From the NCBI GenBank assembly GCA_037975125.1, contig CM075852.1, forward strand, positions 2,649,087 to 2,713,086: a stretch of DNA of 64,000 nucleotides, read 5' to 3'. This document shows positions 45,071-58,036 of this stretch, one piece after another. The DNA comes from Latrodectus hesperus (taxonomy: Eukaryota; Arthropoda; Arachnida; Araneae; Theridiidae). Position 1 is the stretch's first letter. Each line of letters opens with the position of its first letter. Under the pieces are notes generated by a model that did no database searches, was not told where the DNA came from, and saw only the letters and a list, made by a program, of their open reading frames with translations. A program made the translations under genes and the position numbers.

Positions 45071-48000
45071 CTTTATTTATTTATTTTTTCACAATATAAA
45101 ATAGTGGAATATATTTTGGATTATTGTTCTACATTTTTCAATTTGCAATCATTATATTTCTTTGATATAAGTTTTTTGAAAACCTTATACCTTACCATGG
45201 TTACTTTTTCTGATAATAATAATAATAAAAAAACATTATTTTTTTGAAGCCGATGTTTGAAAACATTCTCATTATTTAATATAAATAAATTTAGGCTAGC
45301 ATTTATGATATAAAAATCTTCCGTTAACGATTTAATATTATAGAAGCATAAAAATAATATTAATAAAATATTATGAATAATATTAACAAAATTTTTTCCA
45401 AATTTAGACGAATTTTGAAACATTATATTTATTAAATTTGAAAAATTACTTTAATATTATATGTATGTTCTTTTTTTTATCTTTTCCGTTTTTTTTAAAA
45501 TTCTCATTTTGAGTGAAATCAACTCAATCGACTGATTTTAATTCTTGTAACTGAATAATTTTTGTAAAAAAACAAAATAAACATCTGTCATTAATAATGA
45601 ATATAATGTAGTGTTTAACAATGGAAACCAATGTTTTAAGAATTTAAATAGTTATTAGATAATTAATAATTTTGGCATGTTATGTTTGCGCATAACTATT
45701 CTGATGATTGCAGATGTTTTAATGTATTATTGATTTTAGAAATAAAGGTTATCTCATTCTTATATTATGATCAGACATTAATTTATTATACTATAATAAT
45801 TTTTAATATTAAATTATTGTTTTAAAATATTAATTTTCTTTATATATAGATTTGTTGTGTTACATAATATTAAGAAACTATATATATATACATTAGTTAA
45901 TATTTTCTAATTTTTTATTCTTATATGCCCTTATTTTATTTTTCTAATTTGAGACTCGTTTTCATAAAAGAAATATTTTGTTGTATAATATATCAGTAAA
46001 GTTTGAAAGAAATGTTTTATTTGTTTTTAAACAGTTTTTTAGTAAATATGTTCGTATGGAGTGAAGAAATAGACTGCATATATAATTATGGTGTATACTT
46101 AAATTTTAAAAACATATTTAAAATAGGAAATATCTTAAAAGAATAACCCTGCTTTTACGGTGGATTCTTGTTCTGTGGAGTAAAAGGACCCAGGTTCGAT
46201 TCCACTCGTTACTGAATAATTGGTTGGTTATAGGCTTTGGTTGCTAGGTTGTCCAATGCGCGTTGCCAAAATGAAGCAAATTTGAAAGTTGTGTGTTTAT
46301 TGTATATAGGCGATATAAAGTTCACGTAGTTCGATACTTACTTTAAAATTTTACTGTCACGAATTTTCAATGGAAGAACAAAAATACATTTGAAAAAAAA
46401 ATGTTTTAAGCAAAATTGAATCAAACAGTGTGAGTGTAGGGAGTTTTTTCCCCCACAGCGTTTTAGGTCAAGGAACATTTCAAAACAAAGATTGAGCTTT
46501 CTCCTTCAACAATCATTCTGAAATGCGCAAGCAGGAATCAAAGCGTATCTAAAACTGTGATAATGTGTGATAATTGCTGTTTTGTCCCATTTCCGTGTTT
46601 GTGTTGTGAGTTTCTTTAGCTGTAAACCATCTTTAATGAATGTTATGACTTTTTTAAACATTGTTTCCCTTATTACTTTGTTGTCTTGTTAGATACAGAA
46701 AAACACGGTTTTGCTTCGCTGATGGTATGTTTAAATGATTTTAGAGTAAATTTCTTTATTAATGCAAAATATTTTGTTTTCGTAAATTATTAACCATAAA
46801 GTGGTTGTTCCTTTCGTTACAGTTTAGATCCTGGATACGCTACTTTATTTCGATTTTCATTGGTTTAAAATATCCATAATCCTTTCAGATAGCGTTTCAT
46901 ATACGTCACATTGTATTGAGACGCCATTGTAAATCCAACTAGTCGATGAATTTGCTGCCTGCCTTCAAATCACATTCTTCGAGCGGCAGCAAACAAGGCG
47001 AAGTTCACCGTCGAATGTTTGAGTGTCGTCAGCGATAAGAAGAAATCCATTCATGATTTTTACCAGTAATAAAGAAATTTCAATCGAATGTCTGAGAATA
47101 GTGCCGAAGTTCATTTTGTTAATAAAACTATTTCTTATGTAAGAATCGAAGAATTCGTTTGAAAACCATTTTCGATTGATTCAAGCCATTAACACATGGA
47201 CAATAGAACAGCAGAAAAAGCAAAATGAAAAAGATTAGACAAAGCATCCACTTTATAGTTAGATTAAATCGGCAACTATGATTTAAGTTTTTATAAAATT
47301 CCATTAATTAATGGATTAGGATTTTAAATTAATTGTTGCAGTCTTTGTAAACAATTTCTTATAAATCTGAAAACTATTGCCTTGCTTACGCCAACATTAA
47401 AAAATTTCTTTTTATTAATATTGCTGAAATAATAAACTAATTTTTAAAACATAATGGGCTTAAAAAATTCGTTGATTTTTTTGTTAGCTACTATAAAATA
47501 AATAGCGCGTGCTTTAAAAAATCTGTTTTGATATTTTTTTCAGGAATTGCAGTTAAATATTTTATGCATAAATTAATCTAATAGTTTTATTTAATTTATT
47601 ATCACTCTGTGTAATCAAGTTCTGATTGAGTTATTTTTACAGTATATTTTATTTGTTGCTTATATTCTGGAATATTAAAGATAATAACTATCTACCAGAA
47701 AAGTATGAATAAATGCTGCAGTTACAAATGTTGTAGAGCAAATTACTCAAGCATTGTGTCAACAGTTACAAATATTGTAACCCAGGACATCATATTATTT
47801 TCCTGTTTTAAATGTTGTTATTTGTCAGTTAATAAACATTGTGTCTACGTGTTTGAAATGAATAATGTTTTTGTTGCAGTTAAATTTGAATTACTTAAAA
47901 TGATTCCTATAAAAAGGCAAGAAAGATTAACATCTTAACTTATTACTATGCAACATTCGCTATTGAATTTAATAATATGCGATATTCGCTATTATTGAAT

Positions 48001-49020
48001 TATAACCTAAAGCAATAAAGGTGACATGAAATATTATGCAAAAATATAAAATATTCAATGAATTTTCCTGTTTTAAGTGTCACATTTTGAGGAAGCTATT
48101 AAAACACTTTCTTCTTCTCATTGCAATATGCAATTATTATCCTTGAAAACATTTCGTAAATATTGTGTGATCAGCATTATATTTTTAAAAATTTCCAACC
48201 ACATAAATTAAATCTCCATTGATGTTAGTTATCAGATGCGGTCAATAAAAAACATAATTAAAGGATATGATTGCAATTTTACTATTATCTATCTCTCTTG
48301 CATTTCGGTTTTTATGACTCAAAATTGCTTAAACTAAATGAACAATTTATTTTGCAATTTTGCTTATTTTAAATTAATTGTTTTTCAATTAATTACTTTG
48401 CAACTACAAAGTGGATTGCATTACAGCAGTTATGCAGATGAGCAGAATACGGCCATGAGATCATTTTAATTTGTTTATTTATTTTTATATTGTTTTTTTC
48501 TTTACTTAACAGTTTTTTGCTTATTGCTCAGTTACTTATTAAATAGTCTTTTGTTCCTCTTATCCTTTTGTCTAGTTGTATTTTGTTCTATAAAACAAAC
48601 ATTATAGAAAAAAAAAAAAACTCCGGCATCTAAATTTTGGTCGAGTGAAATTTTTCCTTATTTAATATATTATTTTTAAATGTGAAATATAATCTTATAC
48701 ATCACCAACTAGTTTCTGAATATTGAATGCAACGTTTTTTAGAAACAGTAATGATAATATTGCTTCAATTTTTTTCAAAAATTTCGTTTGCGAAATGTTT
48801 AATGATACTTATAGATAAATCCATGAATCATCTTTCACTTTTCTATTTCTTTCTCAATCTATGTTCCATTTGACATTTCAGGTACCTTTAATTACATTTT
48901 TGAAATCGTAACATTTTTGGTTGCTTTTAATTATATAAAATTATGAATAAAATCATTGTTTTTTTGGAAATTTAAATATTATTTAAAAAAATTATAAACT
49001 TAATTCAAATTTTGCGCTAT
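45071..49020. other. AT-rich non-coding DNA with a few GC-richer patches
   Basis: A possible degraded tRNA-derived element with a box B-like GGTTCGATTCC occurs at about 46193, without a convincing box A. The patch 46850-47060 (GACGCCATTGT, CTTCGAGCGGCAGCAAAC) is less AT-rich and unidentified. The remainder shows nothing. Confidence 0.45.
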
Positions 49021-49340
49021 TATAGATAAAGATGCAAAGTTTTTGGAAATATAAAATTGTAAAAAAAAATTAATCGTAGTTAAATTTTTCAATGTAACTT
49101 TTCAAAAATTAAAAAACAAACAAATATAATTTAGTTCATTTAATTTTTTATACAATATTCAAAGAAAATTTTTCATTGCTGTTATAGATAAATATGGGAA
49201 ATTTTTGAAAATGGAAAATTGTAAAAAGTTTAATCGTAATTAAATTTTTTAATCTAACTTTTCAAAAATTACAAAACAAACTAATATAATTTAATTCATT
49301 TAATTTTTATACAATATTCAAAGAAATGTTTCATTTTAAA
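49021..49340. repeat. tandem duplication, 162-bp unit
   Basis: TATAGATAAAGATGCAAAGT (49021) recurs as TATAGATAAATATGGGAAAT (49183). Downstream blocks TTCAAAAATTAAAAAACAAA and TATACAATATTCAAAGAAA follow at the same spacing in both. Divergence is moderate, with small indels. Confidence 0.88.
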
Positions 49341-49806
49341 TGTCTGGAAGTGTTTTTATAAAGGTGTTAATGTGTTGTCTAATCATAAGAGAAAAAACAA
49401 TGTAATATCTTCAATGTAACTTTTTGACAGATGGCCTCATACTGTGTACTGGTTAATGCATTTTCATCTGGTTGTTCTGAATTTAAAATTGTAAAATTTC
49501 GTGGGGAATGTTTTGATTCCTCCAGATATGTTAATATAAATGGTTAATAATTCAAAGAAATTAAAAATATGAATATGTATTACTTAATTCGCTTCTTAAA
49601 ATTTGAAATAAATATATATCTAGGAGTTATATTATTCATTATTTTTAAAGGAAAGTAAATATTGTTTTAATATGCCAATGGAATAAAAAGATAAACTGGG
49701 ATTTATTTAGTATAAATTTCTAAAACTATTATTTTTTACAGAACAAAATTTTAAAAGAAATTTTGTGACCAGTAATTATTAATAGTATCTAAAATATATT
49801 ACTTAT
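49341..49806. other. AT-rich non-coding DNA
   Basis: Nothing recognised. Confidence 0.55.
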
Positions 49807-50014
49807 CTGACTAAATATGCGCCGAGCTGGCAGCCGAATGGTTAGCGCTCTTGCCTTCGGTTCGACAGTTCGTGGGTTCGAATCCCACCTTGGGCATGGA
49901 TGTTTGTAGTGGTTCGGAATCCACTTTAAGCCGTAAGTCCCGGTCTAATTAGCCCTCGTGTGCAAAAAATGACCGTTGAGCGACAAACAAACAAACAAAC
50001 TGACTAAATATGCG
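49807..50014 (+). mobile_element. tRNA-derived SINE family A, intact copy with 15-bp TSD
   Basis: The element occupies 49822-49999. CTGACTAAATATGCG flanks it at 49807-49821 and 50000-50014. Box A lies in GCAGCCGAATGGTTAGCGC and box B is GGTTCGAATCCC, followed by a roughly 100-bp body and a (CAAA)n tail. It is nearly identical to the copy nested at 7.56-7.74 kb, differing at a few positions. It would be transcribed by RNA polymerase III and mobilised by a LINE. Confidence 0.93.
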
Positions 50015-52869
50015 TTTATAATACATTTTGTAAATAGTATGGTAAATATTTTATTTTATTACTATTTCTGCAGAAAACTGGTTTTAATCTTTAGTTTATT
50101 GAACAGAAAAAAAAGAACTCATTAAGTTAATATTTTATTTAGTAAAATTTAATGTTTTCATTAGTAAAATTTGGATTGCAAACATATATATGTGAGTTTA
50201 AATAAATTTGAAATATAACATTATTACATAAATCACAAGGGAATAGGGGATTTATTTTTGCGGGCAAATTTTAGATAAATTGCATATTTTTTTCTTTGTT
50301 TGTTGTATGTTTATTTTATGCAGCTTTGATTGTTATTTACAATAAATTACAATGTTTTCCCCATTGCTATTGTAAAAGGAAATAACTTGCAGTATTTGTT
50401 TTTTATGCTGCTTTATCTTCTTTCAAAATAATTTTGTAAAATAATACACAAGACTTATGTTTTGAAAATTTAGTTTTCTTTCTTGTGTTAAATATTTTCT
50501 TCATGAAATATTTCTCTTACATCTTTATTTACAAAGAGTACAAACTTTGCTTTTCCATACAAATGACACAGGGACACACGCTCTGATCCTGTTGACAATT
50601 AAATCCGAAATCATTTTAAAGTACTTTTTTTATTATATCTCATTGGTTATCTTAATGATCCTCCATTTTTTAACTACCCCCTTTTTGCCAGTTTCTAATT
50701 TTGTATTTTTCAGCATTTATAATTTTATTAAGTATTTAATCCTTAAGTAGGAATTTTTTCAGATCATTTTCAAACGCTTTTTGAATTTAGTATATATAAA
50801 CTGAACTATATTTTTAAATTCTTGAATCCTTGATCAAATAAAAATTTGTCATATCCTTAATCAATATATACAAATATATATACTTATGATTTACGTGTTA
50901 TAAATTGTATGAGTTTATAAAGATACAAAAACTATTAATAATTATTATATAACTATTCTTAAATTAGTATTGTTTTTAATATCATTAACAATTTTGATGT
51001 TTAACTTGTTCAAGTAATAATACTACAAATCGTCTAATACATATTGCATTCTTTTTGTACAGAACGTTAAAATATGAGAATTCAAGTACAACATGTTTTA
51101 TGTGCAAGTTTTTTCAAATAGAATCTGCTAAGGTTTTACCTTAGTTTTGATTACACCACTTTTATTTATTATAAAAACAAAATCATTTAAGGGCTATAAA
51201 AATGTACAAAGCGCGGGACGATAGCTCTGCAAATGGCTTCAACGTCATCGGTTAGCAACAGGAAATCCTCATTTTCATCTTGAAGAAACGTTTGTGGTTG
51301 TCCCAGCCTTACCTGTACCTAGAGCAGCCTGTTCCAGTCATTCGCCAAATCGTGTATAAAAAAACCTGTCGTATTTTACATATGAAAAAATTCCAAGCTA
51401 CTAAAGTCATAATAATAAAAAAGTATCAAGGTCGGAATTGAAGCATGATTCCCTTTGTGTAGCTTTTTTTATTTCACTTTTAAAATTTTCGAAATGGTGA
51501 ATAAATTAAAAGATAATTGTAATGAATAAATTAATAGATCATTGTAATGGCTGTGGTAATGAAAAATTACAAGAAAAAAGAAATATGTTTTTACAGTAAC
51601 CTCTTTATCATAAGTAAGCTTCATAAGTTTCTAAATACGATAAATTTGTTGAAGATTGAATTTAGTTAATGAGTTGAAGAATTTTTGTGTGAATTTTGCT
51701 TAGCAGTTCATATTAAGGGATCTTATTTGTGACACGTATATACCTGCAGTTAGTTTAATCGACTTGTCATTTTATCCATAATAAAACTTTTTTTATTCTC
51801 AATAAAAGATATAACAAGACAATTTTGGTTATTAATAGTTCTCAAAGCAAAAACATTAAAAAAACTCTTATAATTAAAAATATCTTGTTACATCTCCTAA
51901 AGCATACACATGTATGAAATTATTCAAAATACGAATTGTATCAAATAAACAATATCTCTATACAGTATCACATAATCAAATTACAGTATATATGCGCCAA
52001 AGTGAGAATAACTAATGTGGATCTTTTTTATAGGGAGATATTTTCGTTTCTACTGTATTGTATGGATTTTAATTTCAACAAAGAGTTTTTACGGTACTTA
52101 TGTATTGTCCCATCGACTATTTTCGCCAAATGATTGTAATTTATTCTTTTATTTCAAAATATGAGGAGAAAAAACAGAAAGTAACGTGTACCTTCATTGA
52201 AAGTAATGAATAATTCACATTTTAATTTTTTAATCATAAATTTAAAACATAAATGCGCTAAATGTATATAAACGTGTAGTTTAAATATTTTATAAAATAT
52301 AAAATGTGAATGCGGTCATTAAACTGCAACATTCCGCAAAATCGCAATATTTGGAGAAATATTTTTTCACAGAAATGGTCGACAGCATAATATGTACATA
52401 CGACTTAATGCTTTTACGAATTTTATAACGTCACTAATTACTGTATTTTTTACGGCTATTGTTTGGAAATATTATAATTAAATTATATATCGATACACAT
52501 AAATTATATATCGATATTTCACATTAGTAGGTACTAGAATTAAAATTTTATAATATTGTATTCAATGAGTATGTGTATATACTTCATATTATATTCAATT
52601 GTATGAAATTTTTACCCAAAGAGATAGTTCTATGAAAATAAAATTTCAAATACATTATGTAAATCTTTTTGCCTTCAAAAAACCACAATGTTCTTTAATA
52701 GATAGGTATCTTCAGAAAAAATATTTTTAGTAAAATTAACTTTAACTTTATATTATGAATCATTTAAAATTAAAATTTGTAAAGGAATAATATTTTGTAC
52801 TATCCTTTTTTTGTCTTATAATTACCAAGCATCTTTTGATTGAAATGTTTAAATTTATTTACTTTTTCA
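50015..52869. other. AT-rich non-coding DNA
   Basis: A patch at 51187-51370 is less AT-rich. Its minus-strand reading has a coding-like tail (DENEDFLLLTDDVEAICRAI) with one upstream stop and could be a decayed exon or element. Nothing else recognised. Confidence 0.45.
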
Positions 52870-53100
52870 TCAGAAACATACCTAGTGGTGTTGTGTTAGC
52901 GCTTCGAGCACAAGTCCATGGTTCGATCCTCGAGCTAGGATGGGCAAGATCCACTTAGCCTTTCATCCTTTCAGTGGTTTCGTATCTGCATTCCTCCCAC
53001 ATATGCTTCGTACCCTAGGGCAGTTAATCACTAAAACAAGTATGAGCACTGTAGGTCTTGGTCCCTATGTGAGCTGTCGTGCCATTTAGTTTAGTTTACT
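52870..53100 (+). repeat. tRNA-derived SINE, probably diverged family C
   Basis: The head CTAGTGGTGTTGTGTTAGCGC (box A-like) and GGTTCGATCCTCGAGC (box B) are followed by a body with CCTTTCAGTGGTTTCG and a tail GAGCACTGTAGGTCTTGG. The CTTTCAGTGG block is shared with 5.64-5.85 kb and the tail with 40.92 kb. The CCAAGCATGCTTGG palindrome of the other copies is missing. No TSD was identified. Confidence 0.65.
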
Positions 53101-53227
53101 CTTTTAACATGTAATTATTCGTTATTGATCGCGGCTGTCACTATTTTACAGCCAAAGTAAAAATTCTCAAATTTGAATACATTTATAACCCATCAGATTC
53201 ATTGAACCATCTCTCTCCCTTGTGTGA

Positions 53228-53267
53228 AAACTGCAAACGATGTCCAATACGATATCGTTTGCAGTTT
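53228..53267. repeat. 14-bp perfect inverted repeat
   Basis: AAACTGCAAACGAT (53228-53241) and its exact complement (53254-53267), loop 12 nt. The GATATCGTTTGC half recurs at about 53280. Confidence 0.8.
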
Positions 53268-55880
53268 GGAACCAATATGATATCGTTTGCTGTAATATGA
53301 TATGAAAAATGATGTAATTAGAATTAGTATATTAAGTCATCATTTCTTGAAATAATTGTACTATTAGTATTATCGCTAGTAAATGGATTATTTAGCTTAA
53401 AAAAGTTTATTTTTAAAAGTAATAGAATTCATATTTGTAAAAAGTATATTGTTAATACAGTTTAAAAGTTTTGAATAATATTTATGATATTATATTAGGA
53501 ACCTACTATTTCACTTATCATAGTACTTAAATTTTTTTTTAACCAAAGCAATTTTTCTTAAAATAAAATAATCATTTAAAAAAATTTTTGGAAAATTTTG
53601 TGATCATTTTTATTTAATCTCGTTATAGAAATTGATTTAATTTTTTAATTTTTTAGAAGACCAAACCTATGGTTTTAAATCAGTGACTATGATACGTTAA
53701 AAATAACTTTTATTTTAACATTTAATACCGACAATGTGGTGAAATAATTCATATTTGTCCTAGTATAATATTCCAATCGCAGTTATCCTCTTTTAAAAAA
53801 GACCGCCAATGCCATTCTTTTTTTTACGTTACCTTTTCATCATATTTCCGGAACCAGCGCACCCAAAATAGTGTTGACGAAAATTCTAGAAATGAAAAGA
53901 AGCAAAAGTGTTTGTAAATGGGTCACATGTGTGTATACCTTTATCCGAACGATGTAGTGACTAGTAAGCTAGTGGGTCACTGCAAGTCATCCCTCAGAAT
54001 GATAATGCAACCGAAAGGGTCACATGTTTATATATACTTCACTTTCACCTAGAAAAAGAAGACAAGCGTGTTGAGTAGATAAAAATAATGAAGTTGAAAA
54101 TTTCTCCCGCTGTTTTAGTTTTTTTTTTTCTTCTTTTCTATTTTGGTCGCTGCATTTAAAAGAAGCTCATTATCTAATCTTCAAGGTCTGTTGATTTATA
54201 ATTTGAATTCAGCATTTGTGAAGTAATGACTCTTAACTTTACTGTTCCGTTATGTCACACTTGAAAAGGAATTCTCACTTTTGTTTTTGCGGTTGACTCA
54301 AAATTATCAGCGAGTATTACGTGTGAATAACACGTGGAAATTTTCTGAATTGTTCCTTTCGAGTAGAAGTTGGCTTACTGTGCATAGGTATGGTTCTCCT
54401 CATTATTTTTTATTTTTTCCATAAAAGGAAAAGTCTTAAATTTCTTAAAAATATTTTGCTAACTTAATTTTCTTCGTAATCCTCTTTTTTACTATATTTT
54501 CTCTTATACGTTTTCCGCAATCAAATATTTACAGATTTGCTTGGAGGAAAATGGGACGGCTTTTAAAACTGAATATTATTCTCAATGAAAATAAAAGATC
54601 TTTTTCCTGATAATAAAAAAAAGCATCATTATTAGGTATCTCTTACAGTTTAGCACAGTTTTTGTTTCATTTTTTTTCTATTACATATTTTACTTACGTT
54701 ATTTTCAAAGTACGGTCCCTTCTTTGCATGCTTATATATTGATGTAATTTGTGATTTTGTGGATATAAGTCCCGAGCAAGACATCTTAAGAAGGTGTATT
54801 TTTCAATATTTTCAAGACATAAGTCTTATTTATTTAGTTCAGCAAAACACACGAGAAAATGAAAAATTGAAAGCCTTAATGTACACGTATGAAAATGGCA
54901 TTTTTAATCATTTGCTATTTCCTTATTCTCTTTGTTTTTTAGTTATAATTTATGTTTTTCTTATTGAAATTTGGTATTATTTTAAATATTTGGCGATAAA
55001 GTGTTTTTCACTTTTTAAAAGAAATAAATAATTATAAATTATTTTTTCATGTATTCTTAAAATAGATTTTTCGATACAATTTCTTTTTTATCAGCAAAGT
55101 ATACATTTATAATTTATTTATAGATATTTAATTTTCATAAATTTTTCATCTTTCCTTGCATTTTTAAGTGATTGTTTATAGATTTTATATCTTAATCATC
55201 CATTTTATTCAGAAAGCTTGTATATTCTCTTGCAATAATCAGAAGAAGAAACCGTACTTAAAAAGAACATTTTATTTAACAACTTTATATTTTTATTGCT
55301 AAATTTTCTTCGGTTATATATTTGTTTTGATAGAACGATGCAAAATGAATAAGATTTTCTTTTTATTTAATTTATTTCATATTTTTATTTTTTGGAAATG
55401 TTTTATACTCAATTAGCTATTACCCTTAAATCTATTTTTCTTGAATAATGACATAAAATTCTAATATAGCTTAAAATTAAGAGCCTTACTCAGTTGAATT
55501 ATTCAACTACGGCTTGATAAAATATGTTTATCATAATTTTAAGCTTTCTAAAAAGATAATTGCTACCATGTTATCTAAGTATTTTCTTTTAAAAAGTAAA
55601 TGGTAAATTTTCTAGATTGATGGTATTTTCATTTATGTATATGTGTATCAATTAGTTAACTAAAATGTTTTGCTAACATTATTTCATAATATAAGAAAAA
55701 CAATTTTCGTCTCAATGCCTCCTGTCAACTTCCATTCATGTAATTTAGTTCAGAACTTTGAGTTTTTCGCATACATTTGGGCTCAAATAATTAAAATTAT
55801 TAGAAGCATTCAAAATATGTTTTCAAAGTATTTGAATTAATTTTATTATATAAATGAAATTTGATAAGTTAACTAAATTT
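53268..55880. other. AT-rich non-coding DNA
   Basis: Patches at 53870-54080 and 54240-54390 are slightly less AT-rich. A 90-residue frame at 54759-55031 has a hydrophobic segment near its end but is recognised as nothing and may be chance. Confidence 0.45.
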
Positions 55881-55889
55881 CTCCTCTTT

Positions 55890-56350
55890 CAAAGGAAAAA
55901 AAAAGTTGGAAATGCCAAACAAGACCTTATGCAATTAAAGGCAGAACAACGAGCCCGAATGACACATGGTTGCGCAGAGACTTTTCTGGAAAACTCTGGA
56001 TAAGAAATTTATGGGGAAAAAGGAAATGTTAATCTACCGTTGAGTAGCTTTCTTTAATGACGTGTGACCTGTGGTTGCCATGGCAACTGGAGTGTCTCTG
56101 GGCACCTCTGAGAACAACATTACGTGTGACATCGTTTAGTCTGACGATTAATTTGTGAGCTTTCTGAATAATGAGAATGAGGAAAGGATGTGAGCATAAA
56201 GAAAGAAATAACAACCGATATCCCGGGGCTTATGAGCCCTTATTATGGCTCATAATTGTCTCCCCGGAGTAAGAACTCAACGTGGCTTCTGAAAAGTAGT
56301 CTTCTATTTCCGGAAATCTTGTTGGCTCCATTCGAACTTATGCTTCGACT
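55890..56350. promoter_or_regulatory. GC-richer candidate enhancer patch around the X-box
   Basis: Composition is clearly less AT-rich than the 20 kb before it. Besides the X-box it holds an inverted repeat TTATGAGCC (56230-56238) / GGCTCATAA (56247-56255) enclosed by CCGGGG and CCCCGG. There is no recognisable protein and no second copy in the window, which argues against a common repeat. The alternatives are an unrecognised exon or a single-copy mobile element. Confidence 0.35.
56074..56087. promoter_or_regulatory. RFX X-box motif, perfect palindrome
   Basis: GTTGCCATGGCAAC is exactly the palindromic high-affinity X-box bound by RFX transcription factors (GTNRCC-N0-3-RGYAAC), known for ciliary and sensory-neuron genes. 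It sits in a 350-bp less AT-rich patch, 16 bp after TGACGTG and next to a nuclear-receptor-like TGACCT. No gene start is recognised nearby, so a regulatory role is inferred from the motif and context only. Confidence 0.5.
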
Positions 56351-57334
56351 TAGTTCGATTTTTCTGAAGACAAATACGTAATTTTTAGTATTCCATATTT
56401 TAATTTCCAAAAAACAAACGAAATATCGTTGTTTCTGTATAAAACTTCGAATATTCAATGATTTTTTTGTATATTCTTCGATATCTACCGAAGTGTTAAA
56501 TATTAATTATCCATAAATTACAAAAGAATTAGGGTATTGTTGGCTCTGAAACAGATGGAAATATTTATTCACATTTTAGGATTCAAATACTGTAATGTAC
56601 GTATAAGTTTGAAGAAATAAGATAGATTTCGCGTTCTATATCAATCTTAAATTGTACCAACCGATGTTCTTGTAGTTATTAAGAAACTGGTTGCATTCAT
56701 TACAAAGTTCTAGTTTACATAATAGTTGATATCCTAATCATTGTTCACAAGTAAATTCAAATTATCAGAAAAGGGAAATAATCTGGCAGATGGCTCTGTT
56801 AATGATATACCACACATATCTGATTATTTATTGCGTTTACAAGTTTAGACTTCATGTACATCTTTTCTAAAAATTGTATTGCCGGGTTATGAAAAATATC
56901 CTTTGGAATTGTTAATTTAACATACCTTCATTGATATTAAAGAAATGTTCGTTTTTCATTAGAATAATAAGTGGTTGTTTAATCAGCTTTTTAAATAAAT
57001 AGTTAATAAAAATTTATTATAATAAAAGATAATAACTGAAAAATATTAATTATTATTTAATTAATTAATTAAATATTAAATTAATCTTTTTATAAAACTG
57101 AAAGTACAAAAAGTATGTTCTACCTAGAGCGTAAAGAAAATGTATAGTACATTAGTGTTAAGTAAACAAAAAATGTTTCTATATCTGTTAAGCTAATACT
57201 GGTTAATATTGGTTTGTAATATATGCATTACAGTGAAGTTCTTTTGAATATTGCTTTTTTACATTCTTTACCTGTTAAACAAATGTAACATTTTGAATTA
57301 TCATCAGTTCTCATCGTTTGTTAACAGTTTATAC
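56351..57334. other. AT-rich non-coding DNA
   Basis: Nothing recognised. Confidence 0.55.
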
Positions 57335-58036
57335 TTTATGGTTAGGGACTGCAATACCGGTTACCAGGATATCTGAATATCGGTATTTTGAGCCATTTGC
57401 ACAATTTATGATATTAGTATTTTCAAGTTTAAATACCGTTTCTTCAGTATTTACTAGAATTTTTTTAAAGTTATCTCCCTTATTTGTTCAGGGGTCATTA
57501 AAATAACGTTTTTGTTTTTATGTCTCTCTAACAGGCGAAATTAATTAGACTGTTAATACAAAATTTCAACGTACAGTCTCGAGAAATGATACAATATGTA
57601 AATTATCCTAGGAGGCGGGTCAAAACTGTCCTATTACAGGTCAGAGCGACACTGCGCACTCGCTGGATTCGTAGTTTGATATTCGATATCTATTAAAACA
57701 AGGTTTTGTAGTTGTGAAAAAAGTATTATTATTTCAAAAAAATTCGATATTTTTTAAATTGGGAAGTTTGTTATTCTCACTATATTTGCAAACAGGGTTC
57801 GAAATATTTTAAAGTATTATTATGTATATATAGTCATAACCAAAATAAATCCATATTAATGAATGAGATTAACTTTAAGGAACATTAAAAAAATCTATTG
57901 ATAATAATTCGGTTTGGTTTCATTATTTATATGATGAAAAGAATGTGGTGTCATTATGTAAAAAGAATATTAAAGGGAATGTAGGAAGTATAAGCAGATA
58001 CTATATACACATTTAAAAACAAAACATGATACAAAT

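Noticed and set aside
46140..46320. Possible tRNA-derived SINE with box B-like GGTTCGATTCC
   Set aside because: No convincing box A, no TSD and no second copy in the window, so left as a note only.
49822..49895. Possible tRNA gene
   Set aside because: Same reasoning: a SINE head with body, tail and TSD, and a near-identical second copy.
54759..55031. 90-residue open frame with a hydrophobic segment
   Set aside because: No family recognised. A frame of this size is expected by chance in 64 kb on six frames, and hydrophobicity follows from AT-rich codons.
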